A stretch of 64,000 bases of DNA, from NCBI GenBank assembly GCA_030441535.1, contig JAUJFZ010000002.1:186001-250000 (forward strand), in the 5' to 3' direction. Of the stretch, positions 26,483 to 34,430 are shown piece by piece. This DNA comes from Betaproteobacteria bacterium LSUCC0117. Its GTDB lineage: Bacteria; Pseudomonadota; Gammaproteobacteria; Burkholderiales; Burkholderiaceae_C. The notes below the pieces were generated by a model that had not been told where the DNA came from, made no database searches, and saw only the letters and a list, made by a program, of their open reading frames with translations. Numbering within the stretch: position 1 is the stretch's first letter; the number at the start of each line of letters is the position of its first letter. A program made the position numbers and the translations under genes.

Positions 26483-26513
26483 AAAAAACGAGGTAACCAT
26501 TCAGCCACCTCGT
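26483..26513 (-). terminator. Partial terminator between binding-protein and permease genes
   Basis: On the minus strand ACGAGGT and ACCTCGT pair around a 12-nt loop and are followed by six T. It lies about 30 nt before the smoF start. A stem of this type would let most transcripts end after smoE. Confidence 0.7.
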
Positions 26514-26535
26514 TGAACTGGAGGCTCAATGCAAT

Positions 26536-26569
26536 TGAAGGGCCGCCCCCGGAGGGGGCGGAGCCTTCA
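26536..26569 (-). repeat. GC-rich hairpin downstream of smoE
   Basis: TGAAGG and CCTTCA enclose CCGCCCCC / GGGGGCGG. The stem lies 16 nt after the smoE stop. It has no U-run of its own and probably blocks 3' exonucleases, keeping the binding-protein mRNA stable. Confidence 0.65.
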
Positions 26570-26585
26570 GACCAACAAGACCGAA

Positions 26586-27893
26586 TTACTTGTAGTAACC
26601 GGCTTTCTTCATTTGACGATCAGCAATCACTTGGCTGGCCTTCAATGCGGCATCAACCGATTTTTTCCCAGCCAAGGCGGCGGTCAGCTCCTGGCCAACG
26701 GCGGTACCGATGGATTGGAACTCAGGAATCGCAGCGAACTGCACGCCAACATAGGGGCTCTTTGGCAGGGTTGAGTCAGCAGGATTGGCGGTGTCAATCG
26801 CAGCTTTCTCGGCGTCAGCAAAGCGAGCAGCCTTCACAAAGTTGGGGTTCGCGTAGGTTGACTTGCGTGTGCCAGTCGGGACTGACGCCCAGCCGTTGGT
26901 TTTGGCGACCAACTCGATGTACTCTTTTGACGTTGCCCAGGTCACGAACTTGGTTGCAGCGTCAACTTTCTTTGAGCCAGCGGGGATTGCCAATGCCCAT
27001 GCCCACAACCAGTTGGCGCCTTTGGGCGTCACTTGTGTGGGGGCCTGTGCGAAGGCAACTTTGTCAGCCACTTTTGACTGACGGGAGTCAGAGATGAATG
27101 AGGCTGCGATGGTGGCATCAATCCACATGCCGCACTTACCTTCGTTGTACAGCGCCAAAATTTCGTTGAAGCTGTTGTTCTCTGAGCCGGGAGGGCCGTA
27201 CTTTGTCAAAAGGTTGACGTACATGCCGATGGCGTCTTTCCATGGCTTGGATTCGAGCTGTGGCTTCCACTTCATGTCGAACCATTGACCGCCGTAGGTG
27301 TTCACAACCGTGGTCAAGAATGCCGCGTTGTCACCCCAGCCTGGCTTGCCGCGCAAGCAAATACCGTAAACGCCGTTGGCGGGGTCGTGGATTTTGGCTG
27401 CCGTTTCGCGAACCAAGTCCCATGTGGGGTTGTTCGGGATCTTGATACCGGCTTTGTCGGTTAGGTCTTTACGGTACATGAGCATCGAGCTCTCGCCGTA
27501 GAAGGGCACTGCAAACATCTTGCCGTCGACGGACAAGCCATTGCGCATGGCGGGGAGGATGTCATCGGCGTCGTAAGCGGCGTCGGTCTTCAACTCTTGC
27601 AGCCAACCCTTTTTGCCCCAGATGGGTGTTTCGTACATGCCGATGGTCATGATGTCGAACTGACCGCCTTTGGTGGCGATGTCGGTGGTCACGCGTTGAC
27701 GCAGGACACCCTCTTCCAGAGTGACCCACTTAACGGTGATACCGGGGTTTGCTGATTCGAAATGCTTGGTCAGCTTTTGCATTTCAATCATGTGACCGTT
27801 GTTAACGGTAGCGACGACCAACTCGGTAGCGGCCTGAGCCATACCAGCAGTCATCATGGCCGCTGTCAAAGCGGAAGCGATGCGAAATTTCAT
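26586..27893 (-). CDS. smoE: Polyol ABC transporter substrate-binding protein
   Basis: A 435-residue periplasmic binding protein (family 1). The signal peptide MKFRIASALTAAMMTAGMAQA is followed by ATELVVATVNNGHMIEMQKL. The sequence resembles the sorbitol/mannitol binding proteins SmoE/MtlE (QFDIMTIGMYETPIWGKKGWLQEL, and SMLMYRKDL). It is the first gene of the polyol operon and should be made in excess over the permeases because of the hairpins after it. Confidence 0.92.
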   Translation of the reverse strand: MKFRIASALTAAMMTAGMAQAATELVVATVNNGHMIEMQKLTKHFESANPGITVKWVTLEEGVLRQRVTTDIATKGGQFDIMTIGMYETPIWGKKGWLQELKTDAAYDADDILPAMRNGLSVDGKMFAVPFYGESSMLMYRKDLTDKAGIKIPNNPTWDLVRETAAKIHDPANGVYGICLRGKPGWGDNAAFLTTVVNTYGGQWFDMKWKPQLESKPWKDAIGMYVNLLTKYGPPGSENNSFNEILALYNEGKCGMWIDATIAASFISDSRQSKVADKVAFAQAPTQVTPKGANWLWAWALAIPAGSKKVDAATKFVTWATSKEYIELVAKTNGWASVPTGTRKSTYANPNFVKAARFADAEKAAIDTANPADSTLPKSPYVGVQFAAIPEFQSIGTAVGQELTAALAGKKSVDAALKASQVIADRQMKKAGYYK

Positions 27894-27935
27894 TCCAGTC
27901 TCCTGTTGATTGAAGGAATATGAACACGTTCAAAA

Positions 27936-27954
27936 AACGGTTCCACGAACCGTT
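27936..27954. promoter_or_regulatory. Palindrome in the polyol-operon leader
   Basis: AACGGTTC (27936-27943) and GAACCGTT (27947-27954) form a perfect 8-bp inverted repeat with a 3-nt centre, about 45-60 nt before the smoE start. Its position suits an operator or a short leader hairpin. The protein acting on it is not known; AraC-type activators usually bind direct repeats, so another regulator may be involved. Confidence 0.4.
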
Positions 27955-28119
27955 GGACGAAGTTTGCGTCGTCAACCCAATCGAGATTGATATCGTAAAA
28001 AATCAAAATGATACTTTTATGGCAATTTATGCCCGTATTTTCCCTAATTGGTGATTTAAAGTTTATATAGAGGCTAAATATTGACAGACTGATGCATCAG
28101 GGTATGCCTTTTGCGCGCT

Positions 28120-28587
28120 TCATAGAGGGAGTGCGGTCCCAAATTTGGCTCTTTTTATGCTGAAAAATGCCTTTACGTTCCGGACGTTGGCTTGACTGGT
28201 GAAAAGTGCTTGGGTGATGGCGTGGTACTGCGGCATGTCTTGCGCCGTGATAACCAGCACAAAGTCAGGCCCTGGGCTGGTGCGATAGCACTGCTGTACG
28301 TTGGGGTGAGCGCACGCAAGTTGCTCGAAAGCATCGAGCAGCGCGGTGCTTTGATGATCAAGGCTGATCTCTACGATCGCCTCTAAACCCGCACCAATAC
28401 TGGCTTTTAGGCGATCGACATCCAAAATAGCGGCGGTGTGATGAATGACGCCTTCGGCCTTCAAGCGGTTGACGCGTCGCAAGGTGGTGGCGGGTGATGT
28501 TTGGACCCTTGTCGACAGTTCCGCGTTTGTGATGTCGCCTTGCGTTTGCAGAATTTTTAAGATGGCTCGATCGGTTGAGTCAATCAT
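28120..28587 (-). CDS. Lrp/AsnC-family transcriptional regulator
   Basis: A 155-residue regulator with a winged helix-turn-helix (DRAILKILQTQGDITNAELSTRVQTSPATTLRRVNRL, residues 6-42) and a RAM/ACT-like ligand domain (about 65-140). Its effector is probably an amino acid. It is divergent from glmS and lies behind the polyol operon promoter. The intergenic region has AT-rich TGAAATTT repeats suited to self-regulation. Confidence 0.9.
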   Translation of the reverse strand: MIDSTDRAILKILQTQGDITNAELSTRVQTSPATTLRRVNRLKAEGVIHHTAAILDVDRLKASIGAGLEAIVEISLDHQSTALLDAFEQLACAHPNVQQCYRTSPGPDFVLVITAQDMPQYHAITQALFTSQANVRNVKAFFSIKRAKFGTALPL

Positions 28588-28604
28588 GAAATTTCCTCTC
28601 TAAA

Positions 28605-28660
28605 AAATACATTTAATGAAATTTTATGCCTTTATATGTCTTATGTGATTGAAAATTTCA
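28605..28660. promoter_or_regulatory. AT-rich repeats upstream of the Lrp-type gene
   Basis: The region between the Lrp-type gene and glmS has two TGAAATTT words (28588-28625) and a palindrome TGAAAATTTCA at 28650-28660, with runs of A and T between. Lrp-family proteins bind such AT-rich degenerate palindromes and control their own genes. The exact sites are inferred. Confidence 0.35.
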
Positions 28661-28717
28661 AAAATGACACAAATATGAAACCATTTGTTTCGTCGTGCGC
28701 CGTAAGCTAGCACGCAG

Positions 28718-28728
28718 AACGTTTACAT
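28718..28728. promoter_or_regulatory. LacI-type half site upstream of glmS
   Basis: AACGTTTACAT lies 12 nt before the glmS start. It equals the right half of the LacI-type operators at 53.4, 53.5 and 62.3 kb, but the left half does not match. It may be coincidence or a weak site. Confidence 0.3.
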
Positions 28729-28740
28729 CGTGGGGTTTTT

Positions 28741-30633
28741 ATGTGTGGCATTGTTGGCGCCGTTTCATCGGTCAATGTGGTTCCCGTCTTGGTCCAAGGC
28801 CTGCAACGATTGGAATACCGTGGCTACGACTCCTGCGGCGTTGCCGTGCATGCCCAAGGGCTTCAGCGTAGCCGAAGTACCGCACGCGTGGCCGAATTGC
28901 TGACGCAAATCGAGCAGTCGCAGCTTTCTGGTGGGACCGGCATTGCGCATACACGCTGGGCCACGCACGGTGCGCCGGCGGTGCACAACGCGCACCCGCA
29001 TTTCAGCCATGGTCCGGGGGTGGACGCAGGATCGCCCAATCCGGAGCGCCCGGGGCGCATTGCTTTGGTGCATAACGGCATCATTGAAAACCACGATGAG
29101 TTACGCGAGAGCTTGCAGGCCAAGGGCTACCACTTCAGCAGTCAGACCGATACCGAAGTCATCGCACATTTACTGGATTCTTTGTATGACGGCGACTTGT
29201 TTGAGGCCCTGCAAGCCACCGTTGCCAAGTTGCAGGGCGCGTATGCCATTGCTGCATTTCACAAAGATGAACCCCATCGTATTGTGGGCGCTCGCCTCGG
29301 TTCGCCGTTGGTACTGGGCGTTGGTAGCACGCAAGACGCACAAGCCCAGTTCTTGGCCAGTGATGCCATGGCGTTGGCGGGTGTCACCGATCAGATTGTT
29401 TACCTTGAAGAGGGGGATCGGGTTGACTTGCAGCTGGGTAAATTTTGGATCGTCGATGCAGAAGGTCGCCCCGTTTCACGCGATGTGAAGACCGTCCATG
29501 CGCACAGTGGCGCTGCTGAGTTAGGGCCTTACCGGCACTACATGCAAAAAGAAATTTTCGAACAACCCCGTGCGATTGCGGACACGCTCGACGGTATCGC
29601 TGGCATTGTTCCAGAGCTGTTCGATGGCATCTCACAGCCTGCACCGGGCCAAAATGCGCATGCCACATTCAAGGTGATTGATCGGATTCTCATACTGGCT
29701 TGCGGCACAAGTTACTACAGCGGTTGCGCCGCAAAGTACTGGTTAGAAATGATCGCCGGTATCCCAACGCAAGTGGAAGTGGCCAGCGAATACCGCTACC
29801 GAACCAGCGTGCCGCACCCCAATACCCTGGTGGTGACATTGAGCCAAAGCGGCGAGACGGCGGATACGCTCGCCGCGTTACGCCATGCGCAGTCGATGGG
29901 CATGCACCACACGCTAACCATTTGCAACGTAGCAACTTCTGCGATGGTGCGCGAGTGCAAACTGGCCTACATCACGCGCGCAGGTGTTGAAATCGGTGTG
30001 GCGTCGACCAAAGCCTTCACCACCCAACTGGCGGGCTTGTTTTTGCTGACATTAGCACTGGCACAAGCCAACGGTCGCTTGACCGCGGAAGCGGAGGCGG
30101 CCTACCTCAAGGCCATGCGGCATCTACCCGCCGCACTGCAAGATGTGCTGGCGCTTGAGCCACAAATCATTGCATGGGCGCAAGATTTCGCCCGTATGGA
30201 TAACGCTTTGTTCTTGGGCCGCGGGCTGCACTATCCGATTGCGCTCGAGGGCGCTCTCAAACTCAAAGAGATCAGCTACATCCACGCGGAGGCCTATCCA
30301 GCAGGCGAGTTGAAGCACGGTCCCTTGGCGCTCGTGACCGAGGCGATGCCGGTGGTGACGGTCGCGCCCAATGACCAGTTGCTTGAAAAGCTAAAAAGCA
30401 ATATGCAAGAAGTCCGCGCGCGTGGCGGCGTGCTCTACGTGCTCGCTGACGGTGACAGCAAGATCAAGAGCAGCACGGGCGTTCATGTCATACGCATGCC
30501 TGAAAACTACGGCTTACTGAGCCCACTGCTCCACGTGGTGCCCTTGCAATTACTGGCTTATCACACGGCCTGCGCGCGCGGCACTGACGTGGACAAGCCA
30601 AGAAATTTGGCGAAATCTGTAACCGTGGAATAA
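28741..30633 (+). CDS. glmS: Glutamine-fructose-6-phosphate aminotransferase
   Basis: A 630-residue enzyme making glucosamine-6-phosphate, the first step to UDP-GlcNAc. The N-terminal glutaminase has the catalytic Cys2 (MCGIVGAVS), RGYDSCGVAV and HTRWATHG. Two SIS domains follow (LACGTSYYSG and SQSGETADTLAALR). The C-terminus ends DKPRNLAKSVTVE as in the family. It is about 20 residues longer than E. coli GlmS (609), with an insertion near residues 95-105. The 3' end of glmS is a known insertion site for Tn7-like elements, and here an accessory region begins directly after it. Confidence 0.97.
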   Translation: MCGIVGAVSSVNVVPVLVQGLQRLEYRGYDSCGVAVHAQGLQRSRSTARVAELLTQIEQSQLSGGTGIAHTRWATHGAPAVHNAHPHFSHGPGVDAGSPNPERPGRIALVHNGIIENHDELRESLQAKGYHFSSQTDTEVIAHLLDSLYDGDLFEALQATVAKLQGAYAIAAFHKDEPHRIVGARLGSPLVLGVGSTQDAQAQFLASDAMALAGVTDQIVYLEEGDRVDLQLGKFWIVDAEGRPVSRDVKTVHAHSGAAELGPYRHYMQKEIFEQPRAIADTLDGIAGIVPELFDGISQPAPGQNAHATFKVIDRILILACGTSYYSGCAAKYWLEMIAGIPTQVEVASEYRYRTSVPHPNTLVVTLSQSGETADTLAALRHAQSMGMHHTLTICNVATSAMVRECKLAYITRAGVEIGVASTKAFTTQLAGLFLLTLALAQANGRLTAEAEAAYLKAMRHLPAALQDVLALEPQIIAWAQDFARMDNALFLGRGLHYPIALEGALKLKEISYIHAEAYPAGELKHGPLALVTEAMPVVTVAPNDQLLEKLKSNMQEVRARGGVLYVLADGDSKIKSSTGVHVIRMPENYGLLSPLLHVVPLQLLAYHTACARGTDVDKPRNLAKSVTVE

Positions 30634-30653
30634 TTTCAATTTGTACATAAAAA

Positions 30654-30690
30654 ACCTTCGAAAATACGCTCGAAGGTCTTTGTGTTTTGA
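30654..30690 (+). terminator. Hairpin after glmS
   Basis: ACCTTCGA (30654-30661) and TCGAAGGT (30670-30677) pair around an 8-nt loop, followed by CTTTGTGTTTT. It is a moderate intrinsic terminator 20 nt after the glmS stop. Confidence 0.65.
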
Positions 30691-30952
30691 AGTTGAAATA
30701 ACAACCAACACCCTTGCAGTCGTTCAGTTAGATCCTGCGCATGCTGGTTTGATCAACTGCATACGAACCCTTGGAGAAAGCGGGTTGACGAATGCGCAGG
30801 TTGCCCAAGAACTTAATCGTGAAGGGATTAAATCGCACTCAGGACGAGATTTTTACGCCCAGTTGGTAGGTGCGCTAGTGTCCAAGTATCGACGTTCTGA
30901 ACAGAGTAAACGAGTAGAAAAAATCGTAAAAATATTTCAAAAAAACACGTAA
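30680..30952 (+). CDS. Small recombinase-linker-like protein (uncertain)
   Basis: About 90 residues from a TTG at 30680 (the frame is open from 30641 through the glmS terminator). The centre, GESGLTNAQVAQELNREGIKSHSGRDFYAQLVGAL, resembles the DNA-binding 'recombinase' segment of serine recombinases (A-ELN-GI-...G-...). The resolvase catalytic domain is absent, so it is a fragment or a small DNA-binding protein. AAGG precedes the TTG closely. Real coding is likely but not certain. Confidence 0.45.
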   Translation: MCFEVEITTNTLAVVQLDPAHAGLINCIRTLGESGLTNAQVAQELNREGIKSHSGRDFYAQLVGALVSKYRRSEQSKRVEKIVKIFQKNT

Positions 30953-30996
30953 ATATGCGGGATTTACGACTTCAATTTGTATATATACATGTATGG

Positions 30997-31012
30997 GTTT
31001 CAAAAATGAAAC
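30997..31012. promoter_or_regulatory. Palindrome GTTTCA-N4-TGAAAC, first copy
   Basis: GTTTCAAAAATGAAAC is palindromic and differs at one central base from the copy at 34646-34661. It sits next to a GTATATATAC palindrome (30979-30988). Probably a binding site of a dimeric regulator; the ribbon-helix-helix protein at 34420-34599 is the nearest candidate. Confidence 0.5.
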
Positions 31013-31474
31013 ACATGTTCAAACGAGAATTGAAGGTTGGCACGCCGATCGTAATAGTGCTACTGAACCCGTTCTGATGTGTGACGGTAGGTAAATCAAA
31101 CTGCTCGTTGTTTGACTTCATTGCACTACCCAACTGATGGTTGGATGCCTTAAACGACCTGCCTATGTGGGACTAACGTTTGCAATGTCGGAACGGTTGT
31201 TCAGCAGCGATGTATGAAGAAAAGTGAGTGGGAAACACCTTATACCCATGAGATGTGTGCGCTTCGGTTACGGCAAAGCACATCTGCGTAAAACAGCAAG
31301 CAAATAAGACGGAGATCGCATAACCTGCCGTCTGCTGGGAAACCAAATTTTGTAGTAACTGAGACCGATGGAACTCATCGAAACACCTGCACCTTGATTG
31401 CCTGAAACAAGGCAAGGTGTATGCAGACCATCAAAATCTATCGAAACATTTACTCAGGGTAACTAATGCAAAAA

Positions 31475-31543
31475 AATTGATGCCACGAACGAAGTGAGTG
31501 AACCCCGTAAGGGGTTGAGTGATGGACGCATTTTTAATCAATT
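31475..31543. repeat. Nested hairpin in the noncoding stretch
   Basis: The outer arms AATTGAT (31475-31481) and ATCAATT (31537-31543) enclose a GTAA-loop hairpin AACCCC/GGGGTT (31501-31516) and a repeated GAGTGA word. It could be part of a structured RNA or an attachment-type site. Low confidence. Confidence 0.3.
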
Positions 31544-31626
31544 CAAAAAATAACAAGCGGCGAAACTGATGCTTCAAATTTACGGCATACTGATCTCGGC
31601 ATCTTCCAGTGTTACGCTGTTTCATT

Positions 31627-32199
31627 ATGAATTTTGCTACTAATCTGATCCTAATAATTTCCTTCGCTGTATCGTATTTTTCACTTTTTTGGGTTCAGGT
31701 AAACGTTCTGGGTGAGTTTGATTTCTTGCCCATGGCGAGCATTTTGTTTTTACCAGCAGGAATAAAGTTCCTTGCGATGCTTGTTGGCAGACACTGGGGT
31801 GTCGTTGGAATCGCACTTGGTAAGTTTTTGGTCGACACTTATTTTGGTTATCCGGGCAATACAATGGACGCCGCCACACACATTGTGCTTTGGTTGGTCC
31901 TTCCCTACGTGTGCTTGCTTGCATATTTAGTCAAAAAGGACACTAAACAAACCCTCGATGACATCACAACGTATGACCTGGTTGTGCTCGCCTTGATTGT
32001 TTCAGTTACCAGTTCTTTAGGAACACAATTTTATTTCTTTGGTATGCATGAACCTGGATATCCAATGCTCAAGGCGGTTTGGTCGATGACGATTGGAGAT
32101 TTTTCTGGAATTCTCGTTGCGTTGGGATTGGTTATAGTTGTTCGCCGACTCATGACCTGGTTTGCTGACCGTCAAACCAAATCCACCACCCTGCGCTGA
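31627..32199 (+). CDS. MASE1-like integral membrane protein, copy 1
   Basis: A 190-residue membrane protein with five or six hydrophobic segments (about residues 5-25, 32-52, 55-75, 85-105, 120-140 and 165-180). The motif DFLPMASILFLPAGIKFLAMLVG...GVVGIALG resembles the MASE1 sensor domain, but no output domain follows. A diverged paralogue lies at 36449-37009 with the same motifs (FLPMASIL, PAGIKFLAM, TTY-L-VxALIVSxTSSL, WSMTxGDxSGI). Its function is unknown. Its 3' end overlaps the convergent tyrosine recombinase by 28 nt. Confidence 0.7.
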   Translation: MNFATNLILIISFAVSYFSLFWVQVNVLGEFDFLPMASILFLPAGIKFLAMLVGRHWGVVGIALGKFLVDTYFGYPGNTMDAATHIVLWLVLPYVCLLAYLVKKDTKQTLDDITTYDLVVLALIVSVTSSLGTQFYFFGMHEPGYPMLKAVWSMTIGDFSGILVALGLVIVVRRLMTWFADRQTKSTTLR

Positions 32200-32774
32200 C
32201 ACTCAGCGTCGACCTCGATGTAACGCTGTGTGGTGTTCAGATTGCTGTGCCCTGCCATCAGTTGCACATCTCTTACGCTACCCCCAACTGTGCTGATTTT
32301 TCTTGCCGCATTGGTTATGAAGGTCCTGCGACCACTGTGCGACGAACACCCGATGAAACCAAGGTCGGAATACCACTTGGCGAACTGATTAATAACGGAC
32401 TGCGCTGAGGCAAAACTCGACCTTTCAGTGGTTATGACGCACGCAGTGTGTACATCAAACCTCGAATCTCTGCTGACTTGATCGAACAGTTGCACCAAGT
32501 GTTGCTTAAGGTCTCGGTTGATGGGTATAGACCTACCACCGTTACTACCCTTTGACACCGCATTGGTTATGTTGATGCTGTTTCCTACTTGCCCGGTTGC
32601 ATCGACCACCATCGACCACCGCAAACCTGCGATTTCCTTTGCACGTAAACCTGCTTTGGTGCTAAGTAGGAAGATGACCTGGTTACGTAACCCGTATCGT
32701 GTGGTTGCAAGGTAGGACAGTGCTACCTCGATTTGCTTCTGGGTAAGTGTTTTCGCCTGTTTGCCTAGTGCCAT
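32172..32774 (-). CDS. Small tyrosine recombinase
   Basis: A 200-residue recombinase consisting essentially of the catalytic domain. It has R in KAGLRAKEIAGLRW, the H-x-x-R box in SSHSGRRTFI, the second histidine in LMAGHSNLNTTQRYI and the tyrosine in that same segment. The N-terminal core-binding domain is reduced, so it resembles the short recombinases of plasmids or integrative elements. MALGKQAKTLTQKQ at 32774 is the likely start; the 23 upstream codons look untranslated. Confidence 0.8.
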   Translation of the reverse strand: MALGKQAKTLTQKQIEVALSYLATTRYGLRNQVIFLLSTKAGLRAKEIAGLRWSMVVDATGQVGNSINITNAVSKGSNGGRSIPINRDLKQHLVQLFDQVSRDSRFDVHTACVITTERSSFASAQSVINQFAKWYSDLGFIGCSSHSGRRTFITNAARKISTVGGSVRDVQLMAGHSNLNTTQRYIEVDAECQRRVVDLV

Positions 32775-32856
32775 GGTGTGGAACCTCCAATTGGTTATGA
32801 ATTGGCGGCATGCTACCCAAAACAACATCAGTGCCCCAAGCACTATTTGGCAGACG

Positions 32857-32889
32857 AAAAAAATGCCAAGTCAAAACAATGACTTGGCA
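32857..32889 (-). terminator. Terminator-like hairpin upstream of the small tyrosine recombinase
   Basis: TGCCAAGTC (32864-32872) and GACTTGGCA (32881-32889) pair perfectly over 9 bp. On the minus strand the hairpin is followed by seven T. It lies about 85 nt before the recombinase start and could stop transcription from the right or attenuate the recombinase gene. Confidence 0.6.
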
Positions 32890-32964
32890 CTACTGAGTAT
32901 CAAACACCAATATGATAATCAATGCGGTATAGTGGTTGAGAATTCGTTACTTGGAAAGGTGTTT

Positions 32965-33969
32965 ATGACAAGAAAAATGTATTACCAGAATCTTTTTTTC
33001 ATAATTACCACATTTCTTTTATTTGTATCGAATGTATGTGCTGGTGAAAAAATACCCGTACCTGACTCGGTCCCGACTGTCGCACATTCTCCTTGGAACT
33101 TCATAGAAAACTTCGATAAACAAGCAAATGGTGAAATAAATTTATGTAGATTTTTTTCTAATAATAATTGTATGGAAAACTTGGAAATTAATGATAAGGG
33201 GGCGGGATTCAAACCATTTCAAATCAAAACGGACGTGAATTTTAATAAATATCTAGAAGTCACTGTGAAGCATGGTTTTAGCAGCGATCCTTATAAGAAA
33301 AAAGGGGAGGAAACGGAAAGAGTTGAACTCCAAACTACTAGAAAAAATGCTTTAAATAAAATAATATGGATAGGTTTTAAAATTCGTGTGCCGAAAGAAT
33401 TCAATCATATTGATGATAGAGTTTTATTTTTCCAATTTAAAAACCAATTTGATAAAATGAAAAGAAGTCCTCTTATTGGGTTAAGATTTTATAAAAACGG
33501 AGATTTATTTGATATTTCGGGCGAAACTGGTGGTACTGCGAATCAGTCATGGAATGAAAGCGAATGGTTAGAGCACGGAATTGGCGTTAAATACCAGAAG
33601 TTTGATGATAACTGGATATTCCGTTCTGAAAAAAACAGAGGAGGCAGAGAGTACCCTACGCAGGGCAGGTTGTCCAGTCTTGCTGCATTTCCGGTCTATC
33701 AGCGAGGGGAGTGGGTTACCTACAAGATCGGTATCCACAATACAAAAAATGAGGATGGGTTTGTAAAAGTTTTTCAGAATGATGAAATGATTTTTCATTA
33801 TGATGGTATTACATACGATTGGAAAGGAACTTATTTGGGATCGTATGTACGGATAGGTTTGTACAGGGATTCTGGAAAAGGAGTTGAATACCCGGATCAA
33901 TCAATACAATTCGATAATTTTGCTGTAGTCTCAGATAAGGAAACATTAGACAAACTTTTTGATAAGTGA
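32965..33969 (+). CDS. Secreted polysaccharide lyase-like protein (AT-rich, laterally acquired)
   Basis: A 334-residue protein with signal peptide MTRKMYYQNLFFIITTFLLFVSNVCAG. The body resembles polysaccharide lyases of the PF14099 (heparin-lyase-like) type: ETERVELQTTR, WIGFKIRVPKEF, VLFFQFKNQFD, GEWVTYKIGIHN, and YVRIGLYRD with SIQFDNFAVV at the end. Those enzymes have a beta-jelly-roll fold and cleave uronic-acid polymers. The strong GGAAAGG site before the ATG at 32965 decides the start over upstream frame. Base composition is far more AT-rich than the neighbours, so transfer from another source is likely. The substrate is not deducible. Confidence 0.7.
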   Translation: MTRKMYYQNLFFIITTFLLFVSNVCAGEKIPVPDSVPTVAHSPWNFIENFDKQANGEINLCRFFSNNNCMENLEINDKGAGFKPFQIKTDVNFNKYLEVTVKHGFSSDPYKKKGEETERVELQTTRKNALNKIIWIGFKIRVPKEFNHIDDRVLFFQFKNQFDKMKRSPLIGLRFYKNGDLFDISGETGGTANQSWNESEWLEHGIGVKYQKFDDNWIFRSEKNRGGREYPTQGRLSSLAAFPVYQRGEWVTYKIGIHNTKNEDGFVKVFQNDEMIFHYDGITYDWKGTYLGSYVRIGLYRDSGKGVEYPDQSIQFDNFAVVSDKETLDKLFDK

Positions 33970-33981
33970 TTTCGCCTTTTA

Positions 33982-33996
33982 AGGTGATTATCACCT
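33982..33996. terminator. Short palindrome between convergent genes
   Basis: AGGTGAT and ATCACCT pair perfectly around one T between the lyase stop (33969) and the stop of the small gene (33991). It has a weak downstream U-rich tail. Probably a shared terminator. Confidence 0.4.
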
Positions 33997-34239
33997 CTTA
34001 GATCGTATTTTCATTATTAATTGTGGATCATTCGTGCTAACCGCCACCCCTAAACCGCCCATATATGCCAGCAACTTGTTCTGCTGCGCTATCAGTCTGT
34101 TTTGCTGCACAGGGTCCGGTTCCCGCTCAATACGCGTAGACAAGTTGCGCACCTTCAGCACCATTGCCCCCACGGTTGCCTTCACCCAAGCAGGGTAGGT
34201 GCCTTCGTTTAATGCGGTGTATTGGGCGAATGAAAGCAT
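33991..34239 (-). CDS. Hypothetical small protein (third gene of a three-gene unit)
   Basis: An 82-residue protein beginning MLSFAQYTALNEGTYPAWVKATVG. An AGGTG ribosome site lies before the ATG. It is predicted to be mostly helical, with a charged stretch RIEREPDPVQQNRLIAQQNKLL and a small hydrophobic end. I do not recognise it. The stop of the second gene lies 5 nt upstream, so translation is probably coupled. Confidence 0.55.
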   Translation of the reverse strand: MLSFAQYTALNEGTYPAWVKATVGAMVLKVRNLSTRIEREPDPVQQNRLIAQQNKLLAYMGGLGVAVSTNDPQLIMKIRSKR

Positions 34240-34244
34240 GGGTT

Positions 34245-34430
34245 TCACCTGTGCTTCACTACGATGATGCTCAGATATTCGCAACTACGCAGTAGGTTGT
34301 GTGCTTCACGGGTTACGGACAGAACATCGCCGCTGGTGACTGGTTCATGCACGATGACGTCCCTTGGTGATGCTCGTTTTAGTCCTTCAATGACGTCAGC
34401 AATCACCGTTTGTCTGGGTTTAGCGAGCAT
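34245..34430 (-). CDS. Hypothetical small protein (second gene of a three-gene unit)
   Basis: A 61-residue protein starting MLAKPRQTVIADVIEGLKRA. The ribosome site GGGAGG lies inside the 3' end of the ribbon-helix-helix gene, whose stop overlaps this gene by 11 nt. It is basic, with no recognisable motif. Function unknown. Confidence 0.55.
   Translation of the reverse strand: MLAKPRQTVIADVIEGLKRASPRDVIVHEPVTSGDVLSVTREAHNLLRSCEYLSIIVVKHR

Larger units (their letters stand above)
30953..31626. other. AT-rich noncoding stretch of the accessory region
   Basis: About 670 bp with no credible gene on either strand. It holds a 16-bp palindrome (30997-31012) shared with the serine-recombinase promoter, and a hairpin region near 31475-31543. 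Nothing else was recognised. Confidence 0.5.

Noticed and set aside
31173..31415. An 80-codon minus-strand frame in the noncoding stretch.
   Set aside because: No ribosome site, no motif and unusual amino-acid content; probably chance.
32172..32199. A classical integron (integrase with attI and attC cassettes).
   Set aside because: The recombinase is only 200 residues and I saw no attC core pairs; the perfect hairpin at 32864-32889 is better explained as a terminator.
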